A stretch of 64,000 nt of DNA from Rhizobium sp. EC-SD404 (GTDB lineage: Bacteria > Pseudomonadota > Alphaproteobacteria > Rhizobiales > Rhizobiaceae): contig NZ_LR701459.1 in the NCBI RefSeq assembly GCF_902498825.1, positions 812,001 to 876,000 of the forward strand. The letters are read 5' to 3'. The position numbers and the translations under genes are program-made. Position 1 is the stretch's first letter, and the number at the start of each line of letters is the position of its first letter. The notes below the pieces were generated by a model. The model was not told the origin of the DNA. It saw nothing but the letters and a program-made list of their open reading frames with translations, and did no database searches. Of the stretch, positions 54,988 through 63,633 are shown piece by piece.

Positions 54988-56007
54988 TTGGCCCAGAAGA
55001 TCAAACTCTCGACGATCGCGGAATCGCTGGGCGTATCGACGGCAACCGTATCACTCGCCTTGCGCGACAGCCCCTTGGTGGCCGACACGACGCGAGAAAA
55101 GATCAAGGATCAGGCGCGCGCGCTGGGCTACATCTACAATCGCCGGGCGGCGAGCCTGCGCACATCGCGCTCCGGTATCATCGGCGTCGTCGTCCACGAC
55201 ATCATGAACCCGTTCTATGCGGAAATCCTGCGCGCCATCGAAAGCGAGCTCGATCGCAACCGTCAGACATTTATCCTGTCCAACCACTACGACTCGGTCG
55301 AAAAGCAGCGCACGTTTCTGGAAACGCTGCTGCAGCTCGGCAGCGACGGCGTGATCATGTCGCCCGCGATCGGAACCCCGCGCGACGATCTGCTGCTCGC
55401 CGAAAACAACGGCATGCCGACGATCCTCATCGCTCGCTCGGTGCCCGATATCAACGTGCCGACGTTCCGCGGCGATGATGCCTACGGGATCGCTCTCGCC
55501 ACCAACCATCTCATCGGCCTTGGCCACCGCGTGATCGCCATGATCGGCGGCACCGACCAGACGTCGACCGGACGTGATCGCTACCAGGGCTATGTCGATG
55601 CGCTGAAAAAGGCGGGCATCGAGGTCGACCCCCAACTGCGCATCCCAGGTCCGCGCACGAAGCAGGGCGGCTTCGAAGCAGCGGTCAACTTTCTGTCCAT
55701 GGCGCAGAAGCCGACGGCCGCCGTTTGCTGGAACGATCTCGTCGCCATCGGCCTGATGAACGGCATCCAGCGCGCCGGTCTGGTTCCGGGGCGCGATATC
55801 TCGGTGACGGGCTACGACGATCTCGAGGAGGCATCGATCGCGACGCCGGCGCTGACGACCGTCTGGAACGGCCAGTCCGAGGTCGGCCGCATGGCGGCGC
55901 GCGCACTGCTCGACAAGCTCGCCGGCAGCCATGCCGAAGATTATCTCCACCTGATCAAGCCAGAGATGCGCATCCGGCAATCGACGGCTCCTCTCCACCC
56001 ACGTTGA
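54988..56007 (+). CDS. LacI-family transcriptional regulator
   Basis: Protein of 339 residues. Helix-turn-helix: STIAESLGVSTATVSLALRD at residues 8-27; hinge near NRRAASLRTSRSG; then the sensor domain (IIGVVVHDIMNPFYAEILRA). The start is TTG at 54988 with GGGTGGAG upstream. It lies 25 nt before the 2-hydroxyacid dehydrogenase gene and is probably cotranscribed with it. The upstream gap has TTTAAA-TCC-TTTAAA near 54952-54966, AT-rich and possibly its own promoter or operator. Confidence 0.87.
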   Translation: MAQKIKLSTIAESLGVSTATVSLALRDSPLVADTTREKIKDQARALGYIYNRRAASLRTSRSGIIGVVVHDIMNPFYAEILRAIESELDRNRQTFILSNHYDSVEKQRTFLETLLQLGSDGVIMSPAIGTPRDDLLLAENNGMPTILIARSVPDINVPTFRGDDAYGIALATNHLIGLGHRVIAMIGGTDQTSTGRDRYQGYVDALKKAGIEVDPQLRIPGPRTKQGGFEAAVNFLSMAQKPTAAVCWNDLVAIGLMNGIQRAGLVPGRDISVTGYDDLEEASIATPALTTVWNGQSEVGRMAARALLDKLAGSHAEDYLHLIKPEMRIRQSTAPLHPR

Positions 56008-56032
56008 CATTAGACAAGAAGGAACCTGGTCC

Positions 56033-57013
56033 ATGACACGGTCCGCCCATCGCATCCTCGTGCCCTCGCACATGCTCGATCACCTGAAGGCGCGCGTTTC
56101 CGAGCGGTTCGATGTCGTCTATGCCGACAAGCTCGATGGGATCTCGGACGAAGAAGCGGCAAGCCTCGACGGTTTCGCAGGCTGGGGCCGGATCGACCGC
56201 AAACTGATCGACCGGATGACGAATTTGAAGATCATCGCATCCTATGGCGTCGGCTACGACACGATCGATGCCGCCTATGCCGCGGAAAAGGGGATCGTCG
56301 TCACCCACACGCCGGACGTGCTGTCCGAAGAGGTTGCCGACGTGACGATCGGGCTCCTCATCAACACGCTGCGCGAACTGCCGCGCGCGGAAGCATATCT
56401 CCGCGAAGGTCGCTGGGCGAAGGAGGGCGCGTTTCACCTTTCGCCGCTCACTCTGCGCGGCCGCCATGTCGGCATCTACGGCCTCGGACGTATCGGTCTC
56501 GAAATCGCCAAGCGGCTCGAAGGCTTCGGTGTCGAGATCAGCTATCACGCCCGCTCGCAAAAGACGGGTGTGCGCTACGGCTACGCACCGACGCTGAAGG
56601 TCCTGGCCGAAGCCGTCGACACGCTGGTGATCGCGGTGCCCGGCGGGCCGGAAACGGAAAAGTCCGTGGATGCGGAGATTTTGAAGGCGCTCGGCGAAAA
56701 GGGCGTCGTCATCAATATCGGCCGCGGCTCGGTGATCGATGAGGATGCGTTGATCGCGGCGCTTCAAAACAAGACGATCGCTGCCGCCGGCCTCGACGTC
56801 TTCGCACATGAGCCGAAGGTGCCGGACGCCTTGCTGCAGCTGCCGAACGTGTCGGCCCTGCCGCACATCGCTTCGGGCTCGGTCGCGACGCGCAACGCCA
56901 TGGCCGATCTCGTCGCCGACAATCTGATTGCCTGGTTCGATGAAAACAGAGCGCTTACGCCGGTGCCGGAGTGCGCCGACATCGCTGCCCGTGCGTCAGG
57001 GAAAAGCGCCTAA
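56033..57013 (+). CDS. D-isomer-specific 2-hydroxyacid dehydrogenase
   Basis: NAD(P)-dependent dehydrogenase of 326 residues. Nucleotide motif GIYGLGRIGLEIAKRL at 147-162; catalytic Arg231 (NIGRGSVIDE), Glu260 (FAHEPKVP) and His278 (LPHIASGS). The sequence is close to the glyoxylate/hydroxypyruvate reductase group. It follows a LacI gene and ends at an intergenic palindromic repeat. Substrate not determined; hydroxypyruvate or a sugar-acid product would suit a LacI-controlled catabolic operon. Confidence 0.9.
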   Translation: MTRSAHRILVPSHMLDHLKARVSERFDVVYADKLDGISDEEAASLDGFAGWGRIDRKLIDRMTNLKIIASYGVGYDTIDAAYAAEKGIVVTHTPDVLSEEVADVTIGLLINTLRELPRAEAYLREGRWAKEGAFHLSPLTLRGRHVGIYGLGRIGLEIAKRLEGFGVEISYHARSQKTGVRYGYAPTLKVLAEAVDTLVIAVPGGPETEKSVDAEILKALGEKGVVINIGRGSVIDEDALIAALQNKTIAAAGLDVFAHEPKVPDALLQLPNVSALPHIASGSVATRNAMADLVADNLIAWFDENRALTPVPECADIAARASGKSA

Positions 57014-57063
57014 AGCGTTTCCAGGTGAAGTGGCAACCGGTTCACCGTTCGGAAACGCGACAA
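57012..57063. repeat. Intergenic palindromic repeat, copy 2
   Basis: GCGTTTCC/GGAAACGC outer stem and GGTGAA/TTCACC inner stem around GTGGCAACCGG. It differs from the copy at 46996-47047 at only a handful of positions. It begins at the stop codon of the dehydrogenase gene and lies between convergent genes, like copy 1. Confidence 0.78.
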
Positions 57064-57068
57064 AACGA

Positions 57069-57836
57069 CTATGCCGAGGCCTTGAGCCGGGGCGTGCCGG
57101 AAAGCCGCGCGCGCACCGCTTCCCCGAAGGCACGGAAGATCGCGCCGGAAGGTTGGTCCGTGCGGAACCAGTACTCCGGATGCCACTGCACGCCGACCGC
57201 GAACGCCTTTGCATCAATGACCGATACGGCCTCGATCGTGCCGTCGTCGGCGACTGCCTCGACGGTCAGTCGGGGCGCCAGTGCGCTGATCGCCTGCCGG
57301 TGCAGCGAATTGACGGAAACGGCACCGGCACCGACGATGTCGGCAAGGCATGAGCCTTCCTTCACCTGCACCGGGTGGCGCACAGCGAAAGCCTCGTCCG
57401 CAATGTCCGTCACCGGCTTGCGATGGTCCATGCGCTCCGGCAGCGTTTGAATTTCGGTGGCCAGCGTGCCGCCGAGCGCGACGTTGAGTTCCTGGATGCC
57501 CCGGCAGATCGCGAGCAGCGGCAGGCCGCGCTCGATGGCACCACGGATGAGCGCCAAGCTGACCGTGTCGCGCGCCGGATCGAAGGGGCCGTGCTCAGGC
57601 GTTTCCTTCTCGCCATAGAGGCTCGGATGAACATTGGTGCGCGAGCCGGTGATCAGAACGCCATCGACGCGATCGAGCACGGCGTCCACATCGATCAGCG
57701 CATCGAGCGCGGGCACGATGAGCGGGATCACGCCGGCGCCTTCTGCCGCCGCCGAGATGTACTGGTTCGGCGAAGCATGCCAGTCATAGCCTTCGAAATG
57801 GCGGTTATCGGCCGGCACGGCAACGATGGGCATCAT
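57069..57836 (-). CDS. Class I glutamine amidotransferase-like hydrolase (PuuD/gamma-glutamyl-GABA hydrolase type)
   Basis: Peptidase C26-type protein, 255 residues. Nucleophile Cys111 in LAICRGIQELNVALGG; His218 and Glu220 in VGVQWHPEYWF complete the triad. The segment GSRTNVHPSLYG near 65 is typical of PuuD, which cleaves gamma-glutamyl-GABA in putrescine breakdown. No other puu genes are adjacent; the ornithine decarboxylase is 11 kb away. The start at 57836 (MMPIVAV) fits the family; a longer in-frame upstream start lacks support. Confidence 0.87.
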   Translation of the reverse strand: MMPIVAVPADNRHFEGYDWHASPNQYISAAAEGAGVIPLIVPALDALIDVDAVLDRVDGVLITGSRTNVHPSLYGEKETPEHGPFDPARDTVSLALIRGAIERGLPLLAICRGIQELNVALGGTLATEIQTLPERMDHRKPVTDIADEAFAVRHPVQVKEGSCLADIVGAGAVSVNSLHRQAISALAPRLTVEAVADDGTIEAVSVIDAKAFAVGVQWHPEYWFRTDQPSGAIFRAFGEAVRARLSGTPRLKASA

Positions 57837-57986
57837 GATGCTGATATGACTCGCTGAAAATTCGGATGATCGACGATTGGCGCGAATTTTTCTTTGGCGC
57901 AAGAGCCTTGTCCGGGCAAGCATAACGGGTACAACGAAAGCCACGCGCGCAAGGCCAGTTCGGCCGTTTTTGAATTCGGAGAAGAC

Positions 57987-59072
57987 ATGGAACGGCGCCG
58001 GTTCATCCAGATTGCAGCGCTGACGGGCGGCGTCGGCCTTGCCGCCCCGGCGATTGCGCAGACGCAGCCGCCTGTGCGCTGGCGCTGTGCATCCGGGTTC
58101 CCGGCAACGCTCGAAACGCTTTTCGGCGCCGCCCAGATGTTGGCCGATGCGGTTGCCGAAGCCACGGGCGGTCGTTTCGAAATCACCGTCGAAGAAGCCG
58201 GTTCACCGGCGCTCGAGCAACTGGATGCCCTCTCGGCTGGTTCGGTGGAGATGCTCCATACCGCGCCGCATTATTTCTCCGAGCGCGACACGGCCTTCGC
58301 CTTCGGCTCCGGTTTGCCCTTCGGCCTCAACCAACGCCTGACCAATGCATGGCTGCTCGAAGGCGGCGGGCTGGATATCTTCAATGCCTATCTCGGTGCA
58401 ACGTCCATCGTGGCGTATCCAGCCGGCAACACCGGTGCGCAGATGGGCGGTTGGTTCAATCGCGAGATCAATGCGCTGGACGACCTCGCGGGCATCCGCT
58501 TCCGAATCGGCGGTTTCGGCCGGCGCATCGTCCAGGACATTGGCGTCATTCCGCAGGATACACCGCCGGAAGGACTGGTCGCGGCGTTCGAAGCCAATGA
58601 GATCGATGCCGCGGAATTTGCCGGTCCCGCCGAGGATACCGTGCTCGGCCTGCCGCGCGTGGCGCGCTATCTCTATTACCCGGGATGGTGGGAGGGCGGC
58701 GTTGCGCTCATGGCGATGATGAACCTCGATGCATTCAATGCCCTGCCAGCCGAATACCAGACGGCCCTTCGCCACGCTTCCGCAATGGTCAACACGCGGG
58801 TGATGGCCCGCTACGACATCATCAACCCGCCGGCGCTTGCAGCGCTCGAAAATGCCGGCACGATCGTCAGGCCCTACAGCAACGACATCATGGACGCCTG
58901 TTTCTCCGCGTCCGAACAGGCGTACCGCACGTTTTCGCGCGAGAACGAAGCCTTTGCGGAACTCTGGGAGAGCTATTCCGCCTATCGCCGCACCGCCTAT
59001 TCATGGATGCGGCGATCGGATTACGCGTTCGACACCTACATGATGATCCTCGACCGCGGCGGCCGCCTCTGA
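57987..59072 (+). CDS. TRAP transporter solute-binding protein (DctP family), orphan
   Basis: Protein of 361 residues with a twin-arginine-like leader (MERRRFIQIAALTGGVGLAA, cleavage after AIAQ). The mature part follows the DctP pattern: LETLFGAAQMLADAVAEATG, then MLHTAPHYFSERDTAFAF, and FRIGGFGRRIVQDIGVIPQ near residue 175, where the conserved Arg binds the substrate carboxylate. It belongs to the branch for keto acids or lactate-like ligands (Trp-Trp-Glu-Gly: YPGWWEGG). No DctQ/DctM membrane genes are in the window, so they must be elsewhere. It overlaps the SDR gene start by 1 nt. Confidence 0.88.
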   Translation: MERRRFIQIAALTGGVGLAAPAIAQTQPPVRWRCASGFPATLETLFGAAQMLADAVAEATGGRFEITVEEAGSPALEQLDALSAGSVEMLHTAPHYFSERDTAFAFGSGLPFGLNQRLTNAWLLEGGGLDIFNAYLGATSIVAYPAGNTGAQMGGWFNREINALDDLAGIRFRIGGFGRRIVQDIGVIPQDTPPEGLVAAFEANEIDAAEFAGPAEDTVLGLPRVARYLYYPGWWEGGVALMAMMNLDAFNALPAEYQTALRHASAMVNTRVMARYDIINPPALAALENAGTIVRPYSNDIMDACFSASEQAYRTFSRENEAFAELWESYSAYRRTAYSWMRRSDYAFDTYMMILDRGGRL

Positions 59073-59872
59073 TGGCCGATAACGATCTGTCCGCTTCGTC
59101 GCGTCTGCAGGCCGCGCGCCTGTTCGACCTCTCCGGCCGCGTCGCCATCGTCACCGGCGGGACGAGCGGGCTCGGTCGCGACATCGCGGCAGCGTTTCTT
59201 GCCAACGGCGCGAGGGTGCTGGTGGCCGGCCGGCATGCAGCCGAGGTGGACAGCGCAACCTGCGCGCTTGGCGCCTGCGGAAGCGTGCTCGAAGTTGTTG
59301 GCGCGGACATCACGCACGCGGATGACGTCGCAGCCATATTTGACCGCTGCGGAGCCCGCTTCGGCCCGGCCACGATTCTCGTTAACGCCGCCGGGATCGG
59401 CTTGCGCAAACCGGCGCTGGAGACGGCGTCGTCGGACTGGACGGATATCGCAGCCATCAACACGCAGGCGACCTTCGCGGTGAGCCAGGAGGCCGCGCGT
59501 CGCATGATCGATGCCGGCACCGGCGGTTCGATCATCGGCCTGTCGAGCTTCCTTGCCGACAAGGCGGTGCGCAACACGGTCGCCTATGCAGCGTCCAAGG
59601 CAGCGCTCGAGCAGATGACCCGTTGCCTCGCGCTGGAATGGGCGCGTCACCGAATCCGCGTCAATGCGATAGCGCCCGGGTGGTTTCCCACACCCATGAC
59701 GGAGCCGTTTCTCGGCGGCCGTGCCGGTGCCGTGCTCGCTGAAACGAATCCCATGCGGCGGCTCGGGCAGAACACGGATCTCGCCGGAGCGGCGCTCCTC
59801 CTTGCATCCGATGCCGGCAGCTACATCACCGGAACGACGATCACGGTCGATGGGGGCCAATCCCTCGCTTGA
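59072..59872 (+). CDS. Short-chain dehydrogenase/reductase (SDR)
   Basis: Classical SDR of 266 residues. NAD(P) motif TGGTSGLG at 28-35, VNAAGIG near 104, catalytic Ser158/159 and Tyr172-x3-Lys176 (AYAASKAAL). A C-terminal TVDGGQSLA is typical of 3-oxoacyl reductase/gluconate dehydrogenase-like SDRs. It starts within the stop codon of the TRAP receptor gene (TGATG), so it probably acts on the compound that receptor binds. Confidence 0.9.
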   Translation: MADNDLSASSRLQAARLFDLSGRVAIVTGGTSGLGRDIAAAFLANGARVLVAGRHAAEVDSATCALGACGSVLEVVGADITHADDVAAIFDRCGARFGPATILVNAAGIGLRKPALETASSDWTDIAAINTQATFAVSQEAARRMIDAGTGGSIIGLSSFLADKAVRNTVAYAASKAALEQMTRCLALEWARHRIRVNAIAPGWFPTPMTEPFLGGRAGAVLAETNPMRRLGQNTDLAGAALLLASDAGSYITGTTITVDGGQSLA

Positions 59873-59941
59873 AAATTGTTGCTTGTCGCAGCGGTGTTGC
59901 ATCCCGTTTCTGTCGGGTGCCGATCGCGTCACGACAGGAAG

Positions 59942-59955
59942 TTGCACCGCTGCAA
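59942..59955. promoter_or_regulatory. Inverted repeat upstream of the fused indolepyruvate oxidoreductase gene
   Basis: TTGCA-CCGC-TGCAA, a perfect 5-4-5 inverted repeat. It overlaps a longer pair, GCAGCGGTG (59888-59896) with CACCGCTGC (59945-59953). It lies about 95 nt before the oxidoreductase start and resembles sites of LysR or Lrp-type regulators. No regulator is adjacent. Confidence 0.45.
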
Positions 59956-60049
59956 CGCACAATCGAAAGCGTTTGACCCCCGGCCTTCTAGCTTCACAAT
60001 GCGGGACCAAGGCGCGTCGCAGGAGGGCGGCACGCTGGGGAGGATGTGA

Positions 60050-63000
60050 ATGACGCTGCATGACGTGTCGCTCGACGACAAATACGACCTGAACAAATCC
60101 CGCATATTCGTCACCGGAACCCAGGCCATCGTCCGGGTTCTCCTGACCCGCAAGGAACTCGACCGGCGCGCCGGGCTGAACACGGGCGGGTTCGTCTCGG
60201 GCTATCGCGGATCGCCGCTTGGTGGGCTCGATCAGCAGTTGTTCGGCGCAAACCGTCTTTTGCAGGCAAACGACATCGTCTTTCAGCCGGGCCTGAACGA
60301 AGAGCTTGCCGCCACGGCAATTTGGGGAACGCAGCAGACCGAACTCGACGGGTTCGGCAAGCATGATGGCGTCTTCTCCCTCTGGTACGGCAAGGGACCG
60401 GGTGTCGATCGCTCCGGCGACGTGTTCCGGCACGCAAATCTCGCCGGCTCGTCGCGCCACGGCGGCGTTCTGGCGCTCATGGGCGACGACCATACCGCCG
60501 AAAGCTCGACCAACGCGCACCAGACTGAATTTCAGTTCGTCGACACGATGATCCCGATCCTCAATCCGGCCGGCGTGCAGGAAATGATCGACTACGGTGT
60601 CATCGGCTTTGCGCTGTCCCGCTTCGCCGGTACCTGGACGGCGCTGAAATGCGTGAAGGACAACGTGGAGTCCACCGCCTCCGTCGAAGCCGGTCTCGAC
60701 CGCTTCGAGGTGGTGATTCCCGAATTCGACATGCCGCTGGGCGGCCTGAACATCCGCAGCAACGATCTCGACTTCCTCGGCCAGGAAGAGCGGATGCACC
60801 AGTACAAGCGCGCCGCCGCTGCAGCGTTCATCCGCGCCAACCGACTGAACCGCGTCGTCTTCTCCGGCGGACGGGACGCCAGCCTCGGTATCGTGACCGT
60901 CGGCAAATCCTATCTCGACGTGCGCCAGGCGCTTGCCGATCTCGGCATCGACGAGCGCGAGGCGGATCGGCTCGGCATTCGCCTCATGAAGGTTGCCGCA
61001 CCTTGGCCGTTCGACCGCGAGGACATCGTCGACTTTGCTCAAGGGCTGAAAACCCTGATCGTCGTGGAAGAGAAGCGCTCCCTGATCGAAAGCCAGATCC
61101 GCGAAGCGCTTTATGGCACCGCCCATCAGCCGGAAATCGTCGGCAAGAAGGACGAGCGCGGAGACTGGCTTCTGCCCATCAAGGGTGCACTCGATCCCAA
61201 CGACATCGCGATTGCGATTGGCGAGCGCGTGCAGAGCACGATCGGTTTCAATGAAGCGGTCGCGGGCCGCTTGTCGCGCCTCAAGCAGATGCAGGCGATG
61301 CTCGCAGAGACGGGCGATGTCGCGGTGCGGCGTCCGCATTTTTGTTCCGGTTGTCCGCACAATTCCTCCACCAAGGTCCCGGAAGGGTCCGTTGCGGCAG
61401 CGGGGATCGGGTGTCACTTCATGGCCCTCTGGATGGACCGCGACACGGTGGGCTTTACGCAGATGGGTGGGGAGGGCGCGCAATGGGTTGGCCAGGCGCC
61501 GTTCACGAAGCGCGGCCATATTTTCCAGAATCTGGGCGATGGCACCTACAACCATTCCGGCGTGCTGGCGCTGCGCTTCGCTGTCGCCGCAAAGCCGAAC
61601 ATCACCTACAAGATCCTCTATAACGACGCCGTCGCGATGACCGGGGGCCAGGCGCATGAAGGCGGCCTGAGCGTCGATGCCATCGCCCGGCAGGTGCGCG
61701 CCGAAGGCGTCGAGCGCATCGCCGTCGTCACCGACGAACCCTACAAATACCCGCCGTCGGTGAAATTCCCTGACGGCACAACGATCGACCACCGGGGCGA
61801 CCTCGATCGCGTGCAGCGCGAGCTTGCAGCCATTCCAGGCGTGACCGTGCTCCTCTACGACCAGACCTGCGCGGCAGAAAAGCGCCGCCGTCGCAAGCGC
61901 GGGCTCTATCCCGATCCGGACAAGCGGGTGATCATCAACGAACTGGTCTGCGAAGGCTGCGGCGATTGCGGCGTTAAGTCCAACTGCGTTTCCGTCCAGC
62001 CGGTCGAGACGCCGTTCGGGCGCAAGCGCCGGATCGACCAGTCGAACTGCAACAAGGATTTTTCCTGCCTCGACGGCTTTTGCCCTTCCTTCGTGACCGT
62101 TCACGGAGCGAAGCTGAAAAAGGCTGAGGGCGGAGCGAAGGCGCTCGGTGATCCCTTGGCCAACGTTCCCGAGCCAAGTCTTGCACCGCTCGATGATCAT
62201 GGCTGGGCGGGCATCGTGACCGGCATCGGCGGAACCGGCGTCGTCACCATCGGCGCGATCCTCGGCATGGCCGCCCATCTGGAAGGCAAGGGTTGCGGCA
62301 TGATCGACATGGCCGGGCTGGCGCAAAAGGGCGGCGCCGTCTTTAGCCATGTCCGCATCGCGCAGACTCCCGAAGCCATTTCGGCAATCCGGGTTTCAGC
62401 CGGCAAGGCCGACCTCGTTCTCGGCTGCGATCTGGTCGTGACCGGTTCGCGCAAGGTGCTCGCAGCAATCAGCGAGAACCGCACCCATGTCGTCGCCAAC
62501 ACCGCCGAGGTCATGCCGGGCGATTTCACCAGGGATGCCGACTTCAGTCTGCCGACAGAGCGGCTGAAACGTGCCATCAAGCAGGCGGCCGGCGACGCGC
62601 ATTCCATCCTTGTCGACGCGAGCGCCGCGGCCGATGCGCTGTTCGCCAACGGCCTTGCAACCAACATGCTGATGCTTGGCCTCGCCTACCAGCGCGGCGG
62701 TATCCCGCTTTCCGCGGAAGCATTGGAAAAGGCTATCGCGCTGAACGGTCAGGCGGTGGAGATGAACGTTGCCGCGTTCCGTTGGGGCAGGGCGCTTGCC
62801 CATGACCCGGCGCTGGCCGCCCGATTGGGCGCTGGTGCAAAACCCGAGATCCACGATGATCTCGCGTCCGATATCGCGCGGCGGGAGCTCTTCCTGGTCG
62901 ACTATCAAAACCAGGCCTACGCGGCACGCTTCCGCCGACGGATCGACCAAGTCGCGGCTGCGGAAACGGCAATCGCCGGCGCGCCCGGGCAGGTCACCCG

Positions 63001-63520
63001 CCAGGCCGCCGCATCGCTGTTCCGGCTGATGGCGATCAAGGACGAGTACGAGGTCGCACGCCTTTACACCGACACGAGTTTCGAGCGGCAACTCGCCGGG
63101 CAGTTCGCAAGCTACGAACGGCTGGAGTTTCATCTGGCGCCACCGCTGCTGCCCGGTCCGAAAACCGGCGACGGACATCCGGCGAAGCGCAGCTTCGGCC
63201 CGTGGATGATGTCGGCATTCCGGGTGCTTGCCGGTCTGCGTCGCGTTCGTGGATCGGTGGTGGATGTTTTCGGTTGGACGAGCGAACGCAAGGTCGAACG
63301 CAAAATGCTTTCGGACTTCGAGGCGGAGATCGAGCACGTCGCAACGACCCTGACCCGGTTGAACCTGTCGGCGGCGGCGGAACTTCTGGCGTGGCCGCAG
63401 GCTGTGCGCGGCTATGGGCACGTGCGGGAGGAGAACATTCGAAAGGCTATTCCACGCGCGGCATCCCTGCGCACGGCTTTCGACCGATCAGGTGAAGCGT
63501 TTCCGCTCGCCGCGGAGTAA
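60050..63520 (+). CDS. Fused indolepyruvate ferredoxin oxidoreductase family protein (IorA-IorB in one chain)
   Basis: Protein of 1156 residues with alpha and gamma parts joined. The order is a POR domain (NTGGFVSGYRGSPLGGLDQQ near residue 44), HFCSGCPHNSSTK near 430, TPP-binding GGEGAQWVGQAPF near 475, and an iron-sulphur region from residue 632 (CEGCGDCGVKSNC, CNKDFSCLDGFCPS). Next come a gamma domain (GIVTGIGGTGVVTIGAIL near 723) and a C-terminal DUF6537-type region. It oxidises aryl- or branched 2-oxo acids to acyl-CoA. The split paralogue is at 10669-14377. No ferredoxin gene adjoins. Confidence 0.9.
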   Translation: MTLHDVSLDDKYDLNKSRIFVTGTQAIVRVLLTRKELDRRAGLNTGGFVSGYRGSPLGGLDQQLFGANRLLQANDIVFQPGLNEELAATAIWGTQQTELDGFGKHDGVFSLWYGKGPGVDRSGDVFRHANLAGSSRHGGVLALMGDDHTAESSTNAHQTEFQFVDTMIPILNPAGVQEMIDYGVIGFALSRFAGTWTALKCVKDNVESTASVEAGLDRFEVVIPEFDMPLGGLNIRSNDLDFLGQEERMHQYKRAAAAAFIRANRLNRVVFSGGRDASLGIVTVGKSYLDVRQALADLGIDEREADRLGIRLMKVAAPWPFDREDIVDFAQGLKTLIVVEEKRSLIESQIREALYGTAHQPEIVGKKDERGDWLLPIKGALDPNDIAIAIGERVQSTIGFNEAVAGRLSRLKQMQAMLAETGDVAVRRPHFCSGCPHNSSTKVPEGSVAAAGIGCHFMALWMDRDTVGFTQMGGEGAQWVGQAPFTKRGHIFQNLGDGTYNHSGVLALRFAVAAKPNITYKILYNDAVAMTGGQAHEGGLSVDAIARQVRAEGVERIAVVTDEPYKYPPSVKFPDGTTIDHRGDLDRVQRELAAIPGVTVLLYDQTCAAEKRRRRKRGLYPDPDKRVIINELVCEGCGDCGVKSNCVSVQPVETPFGRKRRIDQSNCNKDFSCLDGFCPSFVTVHGAKLKKAEGGAKALGDPLANVPEPSLAPLDDHGWAGIVTGIGGTGVVTIGAILGMAAHLEGKGCGMIDMAGLAQKGGAVFSHVRIAQTPEAISAIRVSAGKADLVLGCDLVVTGSRKVLAAISENRTHVVANTAEVMPGDFTRDADFSLPTERLKRAIKQAAGDAHSILVDASAAADALFANGLATNMLMLGLAYQRGGIPLSAEALEKAIALNGQAVEMNVAAFRWGRALAHDPALAARLGAGAKPEIHDDLASDIARRELFLVDYQNQAYAARFRRRIDQVAAAETAIAGAPGQVTRQAAASLFRLMAIKDEYEVARLYTDTSFERQLAGQFASYERLEFHLAPPLLPGPKTGDGHPAKRSFGPWMMSAFRVLAGLRRVRGSVVDVFGWTSERKVERKMLSDFEAEIEHVATTLTRLNLSAAAELLAWPQAVRGYGHVREENIRKAIPRAASLRTAFDRSGEAFPLAAE

Positions 63521-63633
63521 AGATATGTCAGGCCCACACAAGGTGTCCTGCGCTAATGCTAAGAATGAGAAGCCCCCAATTCTCGCGGGGATTGCGCAAG
63601 CGTTCCTTAAGCCTTGGCTGTTAGAGATTGCGA

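Noticed and set aside
59036..62350. Long open frame antisense to the fused indolepyruvate oxidoreductase (1104 codons)
   Set aside because: It mirrors the codon pattern of a clearly coding gene on the other strand, has Arg/His/Asp-rich low-information composition and no recognisable domain. Such antisense frames are common in high-GC genomes.
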